64,000 bases of DNA from positions 741,992 to 805,991 of the forward strand of contig VWZF01004015.1 in NCBI GenBank assembly GCA_013396755.1. Reading direction: 5' to 3'. The translations under genes were made by a program, and so were the position numbers. This document shows, in pieces, positions 41,701 to 56,025 of the stretch. Position 1 is the first letter of the stretch. Every line of letters begins with the position of its first letter. This DNA comes from Sclerurus mexicanus. Lineage: Eukaryota; Chordata; Aves; Passeriformes; Furnariidae. The notes below the pieces were generated by a model. That model did no database searches. It had not been told where the DNA came from and saw only the letters and a list, made by a program, of their open reading frames with translations.

Positions 41701-44170
41701 GAATTGCAGTGGTAATGTTACAAAGTTGAAAGAACCTATCAATTTTATTTTACAGTCCTTTCCATCTGAAAGCACTTATTTCCTGCATAAATAGTAGTAT
41801 GTCTTTTACAAGAACTTGATGTTTGCAGTAGATTGCGTATTGGGAGGGAGAGGATTGTACAAGGGAGGGAGTAAGGGGAACACACTTTTTACTGCTGCTG
41901 CACTGTGTGGCTTCATCAGATCCTACCTAAGGTGATAATGAATTTGCTGGGGATAATAGCCTGTACTTCCAACTGAGCAGATAATTCCATTGCACATCCA
42001 AACCCATTTTGTGCAGAGATTATCACATTTCTATAAACATAGCATGGTTTATAGGAATCAGATTGGGAACTAAGCCATTTCTCACCGCTTTCATTCATGA
42101 GTTATACTGTTAATTGATTGTATTTAGGGCTGTTGAGCTGTTGTTTGTATTAGCTGCTCTACACCCAGAATGCCTGGGTAATTCTTCACTGGTGTGAAGA
42201 GGATTTATGATCATTTTGTTTTCAAAATATTTCTTCTTTGGGGTTACTTTTTGGCTTTTATGAACAAACTCCAGTTTTATTGGATCTCTAGAGGCTACAG
42301 GCAGTGCTTTGTTTCAGTCCCCAGTGTAGGCAGGTGACAGCCCTCCCTTCTCTGTACCATTGCCACCTCACCAGCAGTTCCATCTTGCAGTGAGACCTTG
42401 TGCTCAGAAGGGGAAAACACTCAAGTGTTACTCTCGAGCAAAAATTCTTCTCATTTTTGGTGAGAATGTTGTTCTGGATGTTTTATCACTGACTTCAGTG
42501 CATTGCTTGAACTCCCCAGATCATTTAATGTAAGCCCTTCCTTTGTGCTCAGAGGGGTGTGTATCTGGCCCAGGTGGTCAGTGCTACTTCCGAGCAGAAA
42601 CAAGAATAACCAGATCTAGAGACACCCAGAATTTATTTCCTCTGATCAGTTCTGCGCAGTGACCGTAGCCCAAGACTCCAAGATAGTCTCCTCTTCCAGT
42701 GTTTTGTCTTTGAGTTTTTCAAATAGTCCATTTAGTTGCAGATTTGACAGTGGTGTCAGGTGATACATGTTGTACCAGAATCTGGTGGGATGTGCACTTC
42801 AAAAAATTATTACATTTTTGTATAATTAAGAGACCTGTAGTTCAAGGGTTGTTTCTATGCTTTCATAGGTGCTATGGCTTCATGAGTTCTTTGTGGACGG
42901 AGCATTGCAGTGAATGGTGAACTTTGCTGTTAAAAAGCAGTATTATTAGGATGGTTATGAATAAATAACCCTATTCAATTTTCATGTGAACAAGCTTGTC
43001 AGGGGCAATCCAGCCTTTGATCTTTGCCCATTGCTGAGTCTCACCTTGCTTATTTTACCTTACAGACAGATGGTTGTCTGGTCATTTCTCATCTGTTCTG
43101 ACATCCATAGCTGTAATATTTATATTAATGCTCATCATAAGTTTCACTAGTTCAGTAGTGCTTCAGTCTGTGAAATCTTCCTCATTGGTTCAAGCTGTAT
43201 TTCAGCTATGAAAAAAAAAATAGGATTCTTTGAGCTGCACTTTGTCTCAGTTATGACAAGAGGTTTGGCTTGTAAGTGGCATTTGTTTCCTCTCAAATGT
43301 CAAAATTTGAGTCCTGAGGGGATTTTGACGCTGGATTTTGTGGTTTCCCCACCCCCTCCCCTTCTTCAAAATTTTATTAATTATGTCACGCTGTAATTAT
43401 TGCTCACTCCTCTCGCATTTATAGTTCACTGGGACATTTCAAATTTGGCTTTGTTCTGATCATGACTGTGAGGAAGATTACAATGCATTCCTTAGGTGTT
43501 TTGCGTATAGTCTGCCTGAGTTCCCACTCTTGTACAGCTTTGTAGTCTTGCAGAAAAAAAACCTAAAGCATTGCATCTTACAGTGCATTTTGGTATTTCA
43601 AAGTTCAGCTCCCATATTTGCCGTCCATGAATTTCACTTTTGATATATGAATGCAAGAGTGTCTACATGATATGGCTTGAAAACTTTGCAGAGTGCTACA
43701 TAAACAATGGAGAAAAGGAACTCGGGGAAGAAATATTTCCTTCATACTAGTTGAATTAAGTTGTTTTTATTAAGAGCACAGTTTCAAAACCAGTAAGTAT
43801 CTGGAAAGAAATTATATGTTGTCTTTGTGTTGATTTCATTAATAGAGACACATTTGGGAGAGACCAGGATATGCACCAGCTCGGAGAAGAGTAATGTATT
43901 TTATCTTTTTGTTAAGAAATGCTATTATCTGCATTCAATAGATGAGCTATCAAACATGCCAAATGAAACTTATCACTTGGGAAAAGTTGCTTACTGAGCT
44001 GTCGATTATTCATATATAAATATAACCAATTACCCAGGTATTAGATCTGCAGCAGTTGTAATAAAACCGTAACAACTTACTACTTTTTGAAAATCTGTTG
44101 TTTGCTATGTTTGTGAAGCAAGCATATTTTATTTTGGTGGTGGGAGTATTAAGGTGAAGGATGTAAATAA

Positions 44171-44188
44171 AGCTTTTTTTTTTTTTTG
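44171..44188. repeat. Poly(T) tract
   Basis: A run of about 16 T follows an aataaagc sequence. It could be a simple homopolymer. No retroposed body is recognised next to it. Confidence 0.8.
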
Positions 44189-45558
44189 CATGGACTATTC
44201 CTCTACATTGTATATGAAAATGTTGTTTAAATCAGTAAAACCAAATTTATGAGTGCTTTCCTCTTGCTTGCTCCCTGCAAGCATGTGGGTACCGAGCTGC
44301 TGGAAACCAAGGGAGATTTTTTCTGAGACAGCCACACCGAGGGCAGCAGAGAGATGCATATCTTTATCCCTTTCCTTCACACTGCATTTATATCAAGCCA
44401 TGTCACAAAGCAAACTCCAAGTGCTGTGAGCCTTCCCATAGTATGAGTGCAGGCATCCATGAAAACTATCTTTTGTCTAGTGGCCTTTTCTCTGAGAATG
44501 TAATTTTTTTTACTCTTGTGTGTTATTCCTTTGAACTCTGAATGAGCACTTTGGCTGAACTTGACAGAATTATACATTTGGAATTAAATGCCAGCAATTT
44601 CTTCCTCTTACCATGCAGAATTCTGTCACAGGCTTTTCAGACAGTAAGCACAGCAGACAGTGGGCTGTTTGCCCTTAACAGCAAAAGGGCACATTTATTA
44701 GATTTTTAGTCAACTTGGTTAAAGTTTATTTTACACACATTGTGTTTAAGTCCCTTTGCTTTTACATGGCTGTTCCCCAACCCGCCCCTGGAACATGCTA
44801 GGTAATTTCTATTATATTGTATAACTCTTATGTTATGATCATTGTATTTTTAGAGAGAGAGAATTATGTGTTGTCCAAACTACTATTCATAACATTCTCA
44901 TTAGGGTATATCCTCCTCATATGCTTTGGTGTTGCTTAAAACACTCAGACTGAAATATATGTTTTTCAAAACTTTTAAAACTTGTTCTTCATTTGCAATA
45001 GCAAGCGAGGACAATGTTCTTATTGCTTGTAGAGGGGGACTTTGATCTCAATCACCTTAAACTGGACACTTTAACAGCTACAATTTTGTTCCTTTTGGGT
45101 AGATGAACATGGCTTGGTTATCTTTGATGAGTCTCATTACTTGAACTGAGATGGCAGAGCAGTTATGGTGTTGCCAAAGGGAAATGCTGGCAGGCACATC
45201 TCTCAAATTTCTGTTGAAGGAAGAGCCAGCAAAACTTACATTTGATTTTTACAAATGCTGTGCTTTCTCAGGTGTGCATTCCTGTCATTGCAATTTAAAC
45301 AAATGGAAGAACAAAATACACAGGTGTGGTATTTCCAACATTGATTCTTGTAACATGTCCTGCCATCCCGTCACAGGTACTGTAGATACAACTCACCTTC
45401 TTGCAGAATGACTGGCCAAGGAGAACTTGGTCAGGAGCAGAGAGGAACTAATTCCTTTTTCCTTTTTATCTTCTGTTGCTATAGAGAACTTAGTCAAAGA
45501 AACACACACTCCATGTCAGCATTCCAATTTCAGAGGGGAGTTAAGTGCCCAAATCACC

Positions 45559-45577
45559 TTTTTTTTTTTTTTTTTTG
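45559..45577. repeat. Poly(T) tract
   Basis: A run of about 18 T in unique sequence, with no recognisable retrogene on either side. Confidence 0.85.
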
Positions 45578-48500
45578 TATGAATTTTCTGGCTTATATAC
45601 ATTTGATAATATTTCTGGCAGTTTTTCCAATAGGTCCACTTTTTCTAGCTCACAGAGTGCCCCATATTCTAGATAGAAGAGGCATCAATAGAGACCTTTA
45701 TGTATGAAATCTGCTTTTCACTGGAGAAAGAAACATCTGTGGACTTCATTGTATGACCTTCAGCTCGGCTTTCAAGTTGTGGCTTTGTGGTAGTCCCTTT
45801 GCTAGAACTGGATATGAGACCACTTGTGCAACAACTGGAACTTCCGCTTGATGTGATTTCAGAGGTCAGAACTAGCAACATGAGTTTGAAAGCACAGAAA
45901 AAGAAGTTTATACATCTGTGGAGTACTACTGTGCTATGCCCTATATCAGTGTCTGTTGAATACACTGATAAAGTCTCTCATTAACTTTAGTGAACTTTGG
46001 CTAAAGGCTTCAAGTAAAATATTCCCTAAATGAAGGAATGTCCTGTATTTCCATTATTAATGGCTTGCTGCGCCCCACAATGGGCTTAGTTGCTTACTTT
46101 CTTTGACTTTGTGCTCTCTTCCTAGTGTCTTGCTTTCTTCAAAAACCTACTACTTCCTCAAACAGAAATGAAGCCCAAAAGCTGTTCGACATTGTAGTTT
46201 TCCAGAGGAAGGTCTGGTTCTTCTGTCCCCTGTTGCTGTTTCTCCTGAAGTCAGCAGGAGCTTTGTCTCATTCGGGAGATCAGGTCCGGTTTTAAAACAA
46301 AGCTGTTTCGGCTGCATGCTTTGGCATTTAGGGCAGAAGCTGAAATGATGTCTGTAAAATATTTGCTTGCCAGTCACAAGCAGGTGTGTTCAGTACACCG
46401 GAGACCAGATCCTGGAGCAGTGAAATAACACTCGAGTCTGGCAGGCTGCTCGTGAGCGCAGCAGCAGCAGGTAGGCAGGGTGCCTGCAGCTCTAGCTAGC
46501 ACCATCCTCAGATGTGCTTCCAAATGTGCAACCCTTACCTGTTGCATCATGGCAATTATATTGGCACCTGGCACAACAAGACAAGGAAAAGTTTGCAAAG
46601 TTAGAGCAGAGCAAAGCGCTGCCGGCAACACGCAGTGTCCTTTGCTCTTGGTGGGTTTAAGGTTTGAGAAGATGCAGAAAGAAGCCCTTTCCAGCAAAGG
46701 AATTAATTATATTGACAAAAGCAACAGGGTATGAAAATACATGTCATATGTAAAGTTACAAAATTAATGGCTTATTTACAACTTCAGCTGTTTTAGTACA
46801 ACATTTTGCCCAACTTCAAATTGTTCTAAAAAGGATTAGATATAATTAATGCTGTATGACCTCCTTTTTTCTTCTTTTCAAAGAATGTGGAGCTGTACGT
46901 CTAATGAGGACCCCTGAAAGGACTATTATGTCCAATTGTCTCAATTATGCAAATAGTGTTGATATTTTAGCAGAAGGGAGGGGATACTTCAAATTAAAAG
47001 TTTCAGCTCCTGCTTCAGCCTTTCTGCAGTGCCGGCATTTCTACAGCAAGTACATCCACTGTTTGAAGAGAGGAAAGGAGGTTTAACAAATTGGAGATTT
47101 GGGCACTATCAAAGTAGATTTGTTGTGCCTTGTTCCACCATGAGATGAAAATACCCTCTGGGCAGGGAGATGGGTCATGAGACTTCTAAAGGATTACCTT
47201 CAAAGGGAGTCATGAGATTGGTTTGAACAAAGAAGCTGCTCACATGCTTATCATATGAGATTCTCTTCTTAAAGTGGTGGAAACCCATCTCCTTGGGAAT
47301 TCTCATGAACTTCAGAGAGACTGGAAGTCCTAACAGTAAGATGAATGAGGAGTCTGAACAATAAACAGAAAGATGGGACAGAAGCACAGAGTTAAATGCA
47401 ATGTAGTTATTCTAGATGTAACTCATCTTTCCAAACTCTGAAACACTTCCAGTGACAAGCAGGTAGGACATGATTTTAAATGATTTTTTTGTTTCATTTC
47501 TGATTGTCGTCTGCTTTGCTACCTTTTGTACCCGCGGTACGTACAGCTGAAATCCGTGCTGAAGGGCTGCGCGGTGACCCACGACTGACGGGAGAAAGAG
47601 AATTCAGCCGAAATGACAGAGTTCTGATTAGGCTGTTCCTAGATTTCTTGTTTATTTTGAAAGACATAAAAACTGAAGTACTAATTGCAAGAAGACAAAA
47701 TGAGTTTTCAGGTCCAAAAAAGGCACCTCCAAACATTTCAGAATTAGAGTTGCTTGGGAAAGACTGTATTAAGATGTTGAAATGCTGGCAAAGAAATCTT
47801 ACATATTTCAGTGTTTTGAATGCTAATTTAGATCTTCCTCTGCAGAAATGAGATGGAGTTCTGGAGTTTTCTTTGTTTTGTAGGTTGGGACTTCTCTTTA
47901 TTTTAGGACTGCTTTCAGTTTTCAAAATGAGCTGGTAATACTTTCTGGAGTTCACTTTTGGCAACAAGCCTCCTGATAAGCAAGCTTCTTTCCATGTATG
48001 CTTGTTTCCAATTGAGTTTTCCAAGGTCCGATGGTAGGTCAGGTATTATGGAAGTCTCAAAACAGAAAAGGGCACCATTTGTGGTGGTTTTCCTTGCTTC
48101 AGTGAGATTTGGCAGTAGAGGTGGTTTCCCAATGAAGAACTGTTAACAAACATCAGCAGCCCCATCATGTTTGTATCAGCAGACCTGCTCTTGTCACTTG
48201 AAGTAATGCATTTCTACCACAAAGCTACTGGGCTCTGAGGTGGGAAGTCTAAGAACTCCTCCACGCAGACCCAAACTACATGCAATCTCTGAGCATTCAC
48301 ATACCAATATTTCAAGTGACCGAGGAGCCAACAAGGGTCAGTTTTGGCCCTTGCTACCCCCTTGCTCTTCAAATAACAGCCCCAGAGAATGGTGCTGCCA
48401 TGCCACCCCCGTGTCATTCCTGCCCCTTCTGCTGTGGGTCTTGAGCAGGCACGTCCCAGAAGCTCCCAGAGGGCACAGCCAAGTGTTCCCCACTGAGCCA

Positions 48501-51500
48501 CAGGCAGCTGTGAGCACAGCCACGAGCCTCCCCTAATCCAGGCTTTAAAATTTTTCTTTCCCATTTTTGATGACAGATTAAATCCAGGAAATTGAAACCT
48601 TTGCTGTCATTTTCCCCCACTATTGTTTTAATTCAAATCACAGATACACTGCAGCTAGCATTTTAAAGAGAAGGAACAATGCATTGCACACCATGAAAAA
48701 AAAAGTCCAGGAACATCACTGGAAATACTGTTTTCTGATCCTATGGCACCTGTTAATTCTCTTTGCTCACCCTTCAGGGGTTTTAGACATGTAAGGATTG
48801 AAAAGAGGATTGACCAAATTTTCCGAAAACTGTTTTATCATTAAACTCTTCAAAATCTCCCATTGCCTTCACCCTTTGTAATTAGCTCAGTCCTGAAGTA
48901 TTCAGGTTTTCAGAAAGTTCCCAATGAATGTTGGCAACTCTCAGGTATGCATAATACAGTATTTTAAACATACATATTTAGAATCTGCAGGAAATAATCC
49001 CTGAGTTCCAATGTTTCCATAAGGATTTCTGAAAGATTATAAGAAATAATTTTGTGCACACCCTGCAGCACAAGAGTTAAAGTAGCTGGAAGTTCTTTTT
49101 TGAAAATGCCAGAAAGCAGCAGGGAATAAATGCAACTCATTGTGGCATATTCTATTAAAGGTGCTAGGTCTTAGCTAATGCTTGGAAATAATTGCTCTAC
49201 CAAGTATAAAATCAGCAACTGAAAGTCACAAATTTTCAACAGTTCAAACCATTTAACAGAATCTCCCTGGAGAATCCTGCTTTCAGGAAGACTCTGTACT
49301 GCAAATTGGTGTTAGTTTCTGAAGGGACAGATTGGTCAACTAGTGTATTACGTATGTATTTGCAAAAAGAGAGCATATTCACAGAATGCAGAAGACAGCA
49401 TTAAATATTTATGGTGTCTTTTCTCAAAATATATATTTGTTCTGCATCTCCAGATTGTAAAGATTTCAGAGATATGCATATATCCTTTATATTGTAAATA
49501 GAGAAATCTTACTTTGCAGTAGTTTCAAAGTGTGTTTTATTAATGTGCCTGTCAGTATGCCTGAAGTAGTGACTTCCTTTTGAAAATGTCAGTATCATAA
49601 ATTCTCCAAGCCCACCTGTTCAGCGAGCTCTGCCCCTTCCAGTAGTGTAAATTACAACTATACCTTTAGAACAAACTCTCATAGATGGGTAATATCTCAC
49701 ACAACATGTAGTCATTTTCTTCAGATGTTTTTCATTCATGGTTTGTCCCATTTCTTAAAGAAAAATGCCTCAAACCATACTCCTACATCAAGTATGAAAA
49801 ATTGGCATGTTTAGCTGACTTGCCAGAAGTTGTACAGAAGTTATCTCTGAACTAGTAACTTGTAACCTCTTGTATCAAAGAAGTGCTTGTATTTTTACCC
49901 CTTTACCAAACAGTACATCTTTGTTCATTTCTACTCTAATAGTCATTATTCTTAATAATGGGGACAGGGATGACCCAGACCTCTCTGTTAGAGGCAATAT
50001 TGCAGTGCAATTCAATGCTTTTTTGCATGTGCTTCACCAAATGCAGGCTAGTCTTTCAGGCATGATTAACATCTATGGACACAATTTTCTAAACCACAAA
50101 TAACCAGGAGAATTAAGCATGTGGGTAGTTTTAGTTGAAACTATTCATAGGCTTAGTTTGGTAATGAGGGGAGTACCTTGTCATGTTGATTAGGATTTTA
50201 TAAGTGTTGCACAAAGGAAAATTGCTGTTGAGGCTGTTCAGTCCAAGGAATTTTCATTACAAAAGCATTTTTCTTTTCCAGGTCAGAAGAGCCCGTACTA
50301 AAAGCTCACAGTTTAGAATCGTTTAAGAGAAATATCCCATATGTGTATAACCCTGACTTCCTTTAAAACCCTTATCTGCCACAGTCTTCACATTAACCAA
50401 GGCAGGTAATTGTTACAGTACAAAAGCCATTCCTGAGCCTTGGCAGAGCTAGATACCAGGGTCATCTTAAATCTTCAAATAAGAATTATCAACAAATTAT
50501 GTTATAGGAGAAACTAGTAATTACCAGGCTACTTTGGCTGGCATAATGTTGGAAGGTATTTACTGTCCCTCCCTGCTCATCCATTCTGCTATATCAGACC
50601 TCTTGAGAATGGTCACTTGCAGGCAGATACGACTCCACCACCCGCAGATAAAGTTGCTCACCACTTCCCATCCTGGCATCTTGCTTTGTATGTTGCAGCT
50701 CTGCCATTCATTAAGATCTCGAGTAAAACTGGCTCTAGGGAGTGTCTGCAGGCTGCAGGTTCTCTGGGGAGAAAAATCCAGAGGCTCAGTAGGGACAGCT
50801 GTTTGTGTTCCCCATCTCCCACACAGCCAGAACACAAGGGCTAAAGGCAAGAGGAGGATTTGAGAAGTTAACAGAAATGGAAGAGGTAACAAATGGAGAT
50901 GAACGTTACAATGCCTGCCCTGAAATTTGGTACAGTAAGAGAGGAGGAAAACTGCTTCAGGAATGGCTTTTGCTGCCTTAAATTGTGGTAGATGTGGTGT
51001 GTAACCTGGTCAGTGAGTGTCTTTCTGCATTCTATGCAGAAAAAAACAATTTCATATTGCGAAACTACAGGAGGTACATTCTCCACAGGCAAGCTCTGCG
51101 CCAGGCTGTTCTGTGCTGCCTTCCAAGGGGCTCTGGAAGGTGCTTTATTTGAGTTGCGTTAGCTGTGTAGCTACAGCAGTGCTGAGCTGTGCCCAGGCAG
51201 CTGTGCCTGCCTCTCAGCAGAGTGTCTGACAGACTTCTCCAATGTGCCTCTGTGGGTTTGTGCTGGAGCTGGGAATATCCACCGTTTCAGAGCCAGCTTG
51301 GTCTGCTGTGCCGCTGAGGCTGTAGCTGGTTTTCACTTTGCAAAGGCTCTGGGGAAGGGCTGTCTATCTCTGAGGGATGCAGCAGAATTGTCTGAACTTT
51401 GAAAAGAGAGCTTGCTACTTCTTGCTTGTCTGCTTTGTAGGCTGGGTGCCTCAGTTAATGGATGTGGAGAGAAAATGGAATAAGGTCCCAGTTTCAGGGG

Positions 51501-52600
51501 GTGTTTGCTCGGTGCCTTGCCAGCAGCACAGAGCAGAACGAAGGCATGGAAGTTCATGAGAGCCCTCTGTTCAGGGCAGTGCTGCTCACTGGGCTCCACG
51601 GCAGCAGCAGGGAGGATTCTGGTTTGGACTGACACAACATTGCTCACTGGCACTGCCATCCTGGCGGGCATCAGTTGCTGCCACGGAGAAAGTGGCTCCC
51701 TGACGGGGTGGCTACAGGAGCACGGGGTCAAAGCGAACCATAGGAAAAATACAGTGGGACGAGAAGAGCAATGGACTTGAGTAAACAGGATTTTATCGGA
51801 AAGATTCTTACAGCTGTTACAAATCCCTTCCCGATGCTGGACTTCTTAGCAAACAGTATAAGACACCTTCTTTCTCTTGGGTGTTGCTTGGTATTTCATA
51901 TTCTAATAATTGCTGGAGGTACTGTTGTACAAGCAGCTTTTTGATAGACCTCATGCAAACTAGAGTTGTGGAAATTTCGTATAAATTCACAGGTCGTCAC
52001 TGTGTTCTGCAGTCAGGGACAATGTTTATGGCTCTGGCTTCTTATTGGCATAACACAAATTTAAAATAGCATTATGGTTTGATGCCCTGTGATTTTTTCA
52101 GCAATTAACAACTTGTCAGTAAAATCTTACCAGTTTATGAGTGGCTGCAAAGTTGGCTATTAACATACATCACATAGATTGGGGGATTTTTCTCCATCAA
52201 GAGCTCTGTTATTGCGAGGACAGTCATTCTGGGTAGCACTAATCTCCTGAGAGGTTAATTAGCTGGGCACTTGGAAAAATTGTTCTTTCAAAGTGAAGAA
52301 GAAGGATGGACAGTGCAATTGGGATGTTGTGTTTAAAGGCAGCGCAAAATAGAAACCTTTCTAATGTCAGTATTTAAGTTCCAGATAACAAGGATTCTGC
52401 AAATATAACAATTTCTTTTTTTCTCCCAGCCATTTATTGCTATTTATTTTCTTTCAAGTGAGAGCAAGTGAATGTGGTTACCTACGTGGCATTGTGCCCT
52501 TACCGTGCATGTGGTCTCAAGGTGAATTTCATTCCACATCCAGATTACTTCTTTCTCTCACTATCTCCTCAAGGCAAACATCCCTCTGCTCAAGTCTGGC

Positions 52601-52646
52601 ATAAATAGCCCAGTTTAATTCTGTAGAGCATTCTCATTAAATAATT
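52601..52646. repeat. Duplicated AT-rich element, copy 2
   Basis: It carries the same 21-bp core as 34226-34246, in the same orientation, followed by ATTAAATAATTGGG. The copies are 18.4 kb apart. Confidence 0.6.
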
Positions 52647-55600
52647 GGGCAACACACCTGAGATTTGATTTCCCTGCTAATACCACCCTTTCCAGCATCC
52701 TACCAGCACTAGGAGAATTACCAGGAGGAGTTAGTCAGATTCAGCCTATAGCTGAATGTTTACATAAATTACAATAATCAATCCATACCTTAACAAGATG
52801 TTGGTGAAAGTAATGTGTATTAGTCCACAGATGTGAACTCTGCTGCCCAGCCAGCTCCATTTTTCTATTATTTTGTGCTTGATTTAGCCTGAACAGCTTT
52901 GTCAAAGCTTGTATTATGCATGACATACATTTGTTTGGTCCCCTGCCCACTATCCCAGTGCATTTGTGTGCCAGGCACTGCCTGCTGTGTCCAAGCCCTG
53001 TCCATGGCTCTGTGCTCCAAGCCCTGCTGTTCCCATTCCCTGCACGTGGAGCAGCTGTGGAGCAGGGGCTCTATGCTGGGCCCAGGTGCTGACAGCCGTG
53101 TGACAGCAGGTGCTCTGCAGTTCCAGGACCTGTGACCAAGCCGAGCAAGCCAAGCCATCGGGCGAGGACACGAGTGCCTGTGCCCTGGAGCATCGTGGCT
53201 CATCTCAGGCTGGCTGCTCTGGATGGGCACCGGTGACACGACTGACCCTCATCCCTGCCCCCCTTTCATTCCCCATATCCTTTCCCTTCCTTTGGTGGTA
53301 GTTTTGTCACTGCTTATTCACAACGACTAAATACTGTGCTATCCTGCAGAGGTTTCTGTCAATTGTATTTCACAGCTTCTGGTGACATATGTCATGTAAG
53401 AGTTAGCAGCGTGACATTTCCAGTGGTTTTCCTCTTCTGTGTCGATTCATACCTTGGATTTTCACCAAAGATGCATTTGTTGGTACACACCTGCCTGTTG
53501 CCCTTGCATAAAGCTGCACTGAAACAGGGCTGCAGGCTTTGTTTTGGAACAGCCTGAAATTCAGGCCCAGTACTTGTTCTTTGAATGGCAGGTTAGATAT
53601 GAAGGGAAATACATAAAATTTCATGTTAATTTAGTGGCAAACTGGAATTGTCTATATGTGGTGATGCAGCCTTAGATTTGCATGTTTCTCAGCAATAGTG
53701 TAATTCATTTGCCATAGTCAAAGGATAACTGGTCTTTGTGGAACTAGTTCTTGTGTTCATTAGGGCCTATATTAGCAAGGTGACTAGTGCTTTAGGGTCG
53801 TTATTTTGTTACCCTCCGATTTACAAACCAGCAATACTAATTTCCATTCCTTTCTGCAGGAGGAGAACTTTTTAAAGCTAAAGACAACTAGCAAATCCAC
53901 GAAGTGGAATAATATAAATCCAGTATTAATTTATACTGTTTCTCAGCTGAACTACGAGAATTAGCAGTGGTGTGGTTTGGTTTGGTTTCTATCGTAATTT
54001 AGGAGAACTGTTGTCAGTTTACAGAAAGGAGAACAAAGAAACCACTTTTTTGTGGTTTTTTGGTTTTGTTTTGTTTTTTTCAAAACCTGATTCTAATATA
54101 TTCAAGATTTGCAATAACAAGCAAGTTTGAACTTCACTGCTATCAAAAAGTTGGGATCTCCTTTTTTTGATTTTCCTAGAGGTGAATGGAAAACCCCTGC
54201 TCGTTGTTGGCCTGAAAACTGTAGCTGATCTGTCGTATCCTTTAGCAGTTTATCCATTCCAAGGCTATTAAAAAGAACTTCTCTTTTTTCCGAACTCCCC
54301 ATAGACTGTATGCGTACTTATATTCTTCCTCGAGAAAACAAGTACTTTTCAATCCAGAGAAATGTACAGAATGCGTATAAAGCGAAGCAAGTGCCCATTT
54401 TCTGAGAGTAAATGTTTCTGCTCAAGTATTTGCACTGGATTATAATGCAGCTTTGGTTAAGCAGATTAAATAGACAAAAGCAGTGCAACTTCAAAGGCTG
54501 ACCAAATGTGCTGAGGTTTTTATTTGCCCAGTCTGCAATGCCTGCTTCTGCCTTCCTCTCATTAGCACAGGAAAATAAGCCAGGAGAGCACAATGTGCTG
54601 GCCCTCTGTGGTGCCTCCAGAGCCTGATTTCTAACGCGGTTGAGGGTGAGTATGGAAGGGTTTTCTCAATGTAGCAGGAGATAATTGACCTCCTGTGAGA
54701 GGGGTTTGAAGAACAGCTGCACAGCTGAGAGCTCAGCTGTACCGTAGAGCTCATTTTAGACACCAAGATGCAAAAGCTTCTTTCCAAACACGGATATTAA
54801 GTCTGTGACTTAATCCAATGGTTAATTAACTGTTTTTACATGAAGCACTGAAAATAGCAAAGGAGACGCTGTGCTTTGAGTAGCTGCAAGGAATAAGGTA
54901 AAACAGTATTCAGAGGTGTGGTGTCAAAATCCAAATTGTTGCGGTATTTCCAGGTTGCATTTTCCAGTATTTCCTACAGAACAGTTAAATGTGTAACACG
55001 TGTTACGGTTTTTATTTTGAAGAGTGTTTCCTGCACTGTGGGATTGATTTGAGCTTTTGTGTCACTTCGTCAAGGAGTTATCAGAGACCACTCAGAAGTC
55101 AACAATTTTAATCGGGGGAAAAGTGAATATGTTTAAAATATATAAAATAATTACAAAACCTACATTAATTAAAAGTTTAAATATATAATTTTGAAAGTAC
55201 ATAAATTATGTAAGCTCTGTAACAGGTTCCTGTTAAGCTCATTTTATAATGGTAAAGATGGTAAACTAGTATGGTGTAGATGAACAGAAGTAACAATGTT
55301 GGACACAGTTGTAAAACAGCAGGGAATTTGTATATTGTATGGTTTTCAATTGATTTTGAAAAATTCCTGTAATTCCAATCAAATAGACTATTTTTTGCTC
55401 TCTGAATATTTTGAACAGCCTGTGAATTAACAAAATCTGCTTCCAAACAGGTAAATGGCACTTGTTTCATGTGGTCACCCACCTCCATATACCACAGAAC
55501 CTCATGGATCTCCCTGTCGGGGCTGTTTTCTCTGCTTTTCTAGAAACTGGACTCTGATGCTATAGAACAAAAACATTTTCTAAGCTCCATTTTGAATAAT

Positions 55601-55960
55601 GCTATTGCTAAAACTTGTCATCTCGTAAAAGCCTTCCCAGAAAGTTTATGAAAAGGACCTTTTAAATATTTCTGGAAGCAAGGCTTTTTAGTTTCATTTG
55701 AAGAAGGACTCTATGGAGCCAAGGCAGGAGAGCTGACCAAGTCACGCAGCCTTTGGATATTAAATTTAATACTCTCTTCCTTCATGTTTTGCTCCATAAT
55801 CAAACTGTTCATGCTAAATGCTTGAAATCCATGCCTTGTCTTTCAGGAAGCCAGTAAAATTGTAATCTACTTGAAGTTTTGTCTAGTGAGTTCTTTCCTT
55901 GCTCTGTGGGGCCACGAGCTACTCAACTGCTCCCTGTAAGATGGGGCTGGTGCTGCCCGG

Positions 55961-56025
55961 GTGAATCAGTGGGTGAATCAGTGGGTGAATCAGTGGGTGA
56001 ATCAGTGGGTGAATCAGTGGGTGAA
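55961..56025. repeat. 12-bp tandem repeat GTGAATCAGTGG
   Basis: Five perfect units occupy 55961-56020 with a diverged sixth. Because 12 is a multiple of 3, the array reads open as VGES repeats on + and IHPL repeats on -. Neither is a supported protein. Confidence 0.95.

Larger units (their letters stand above)
31101..55960. other. Long non-coding stretch with scattered simple repeats
   Basis: About 25 kb in which no conserved coding exon is recognised. It includes a duplicated 21-bp element (34226, 52601), a pyrimidine-rich tract (38652-38715) and T runs (44171-44187, 45560-45577). GC-richer patches lie at about 31400-31640, 48340-48530, 51290-51740 and 52950-53270, with overlapping open frames on both strands. 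The longest frame (176 codons, minus, 47494-48024) has no recognisable domain. TRPM1 upstream first exon(s) could lie here but cannot be pinned down by eye. Confidence 0.6.
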
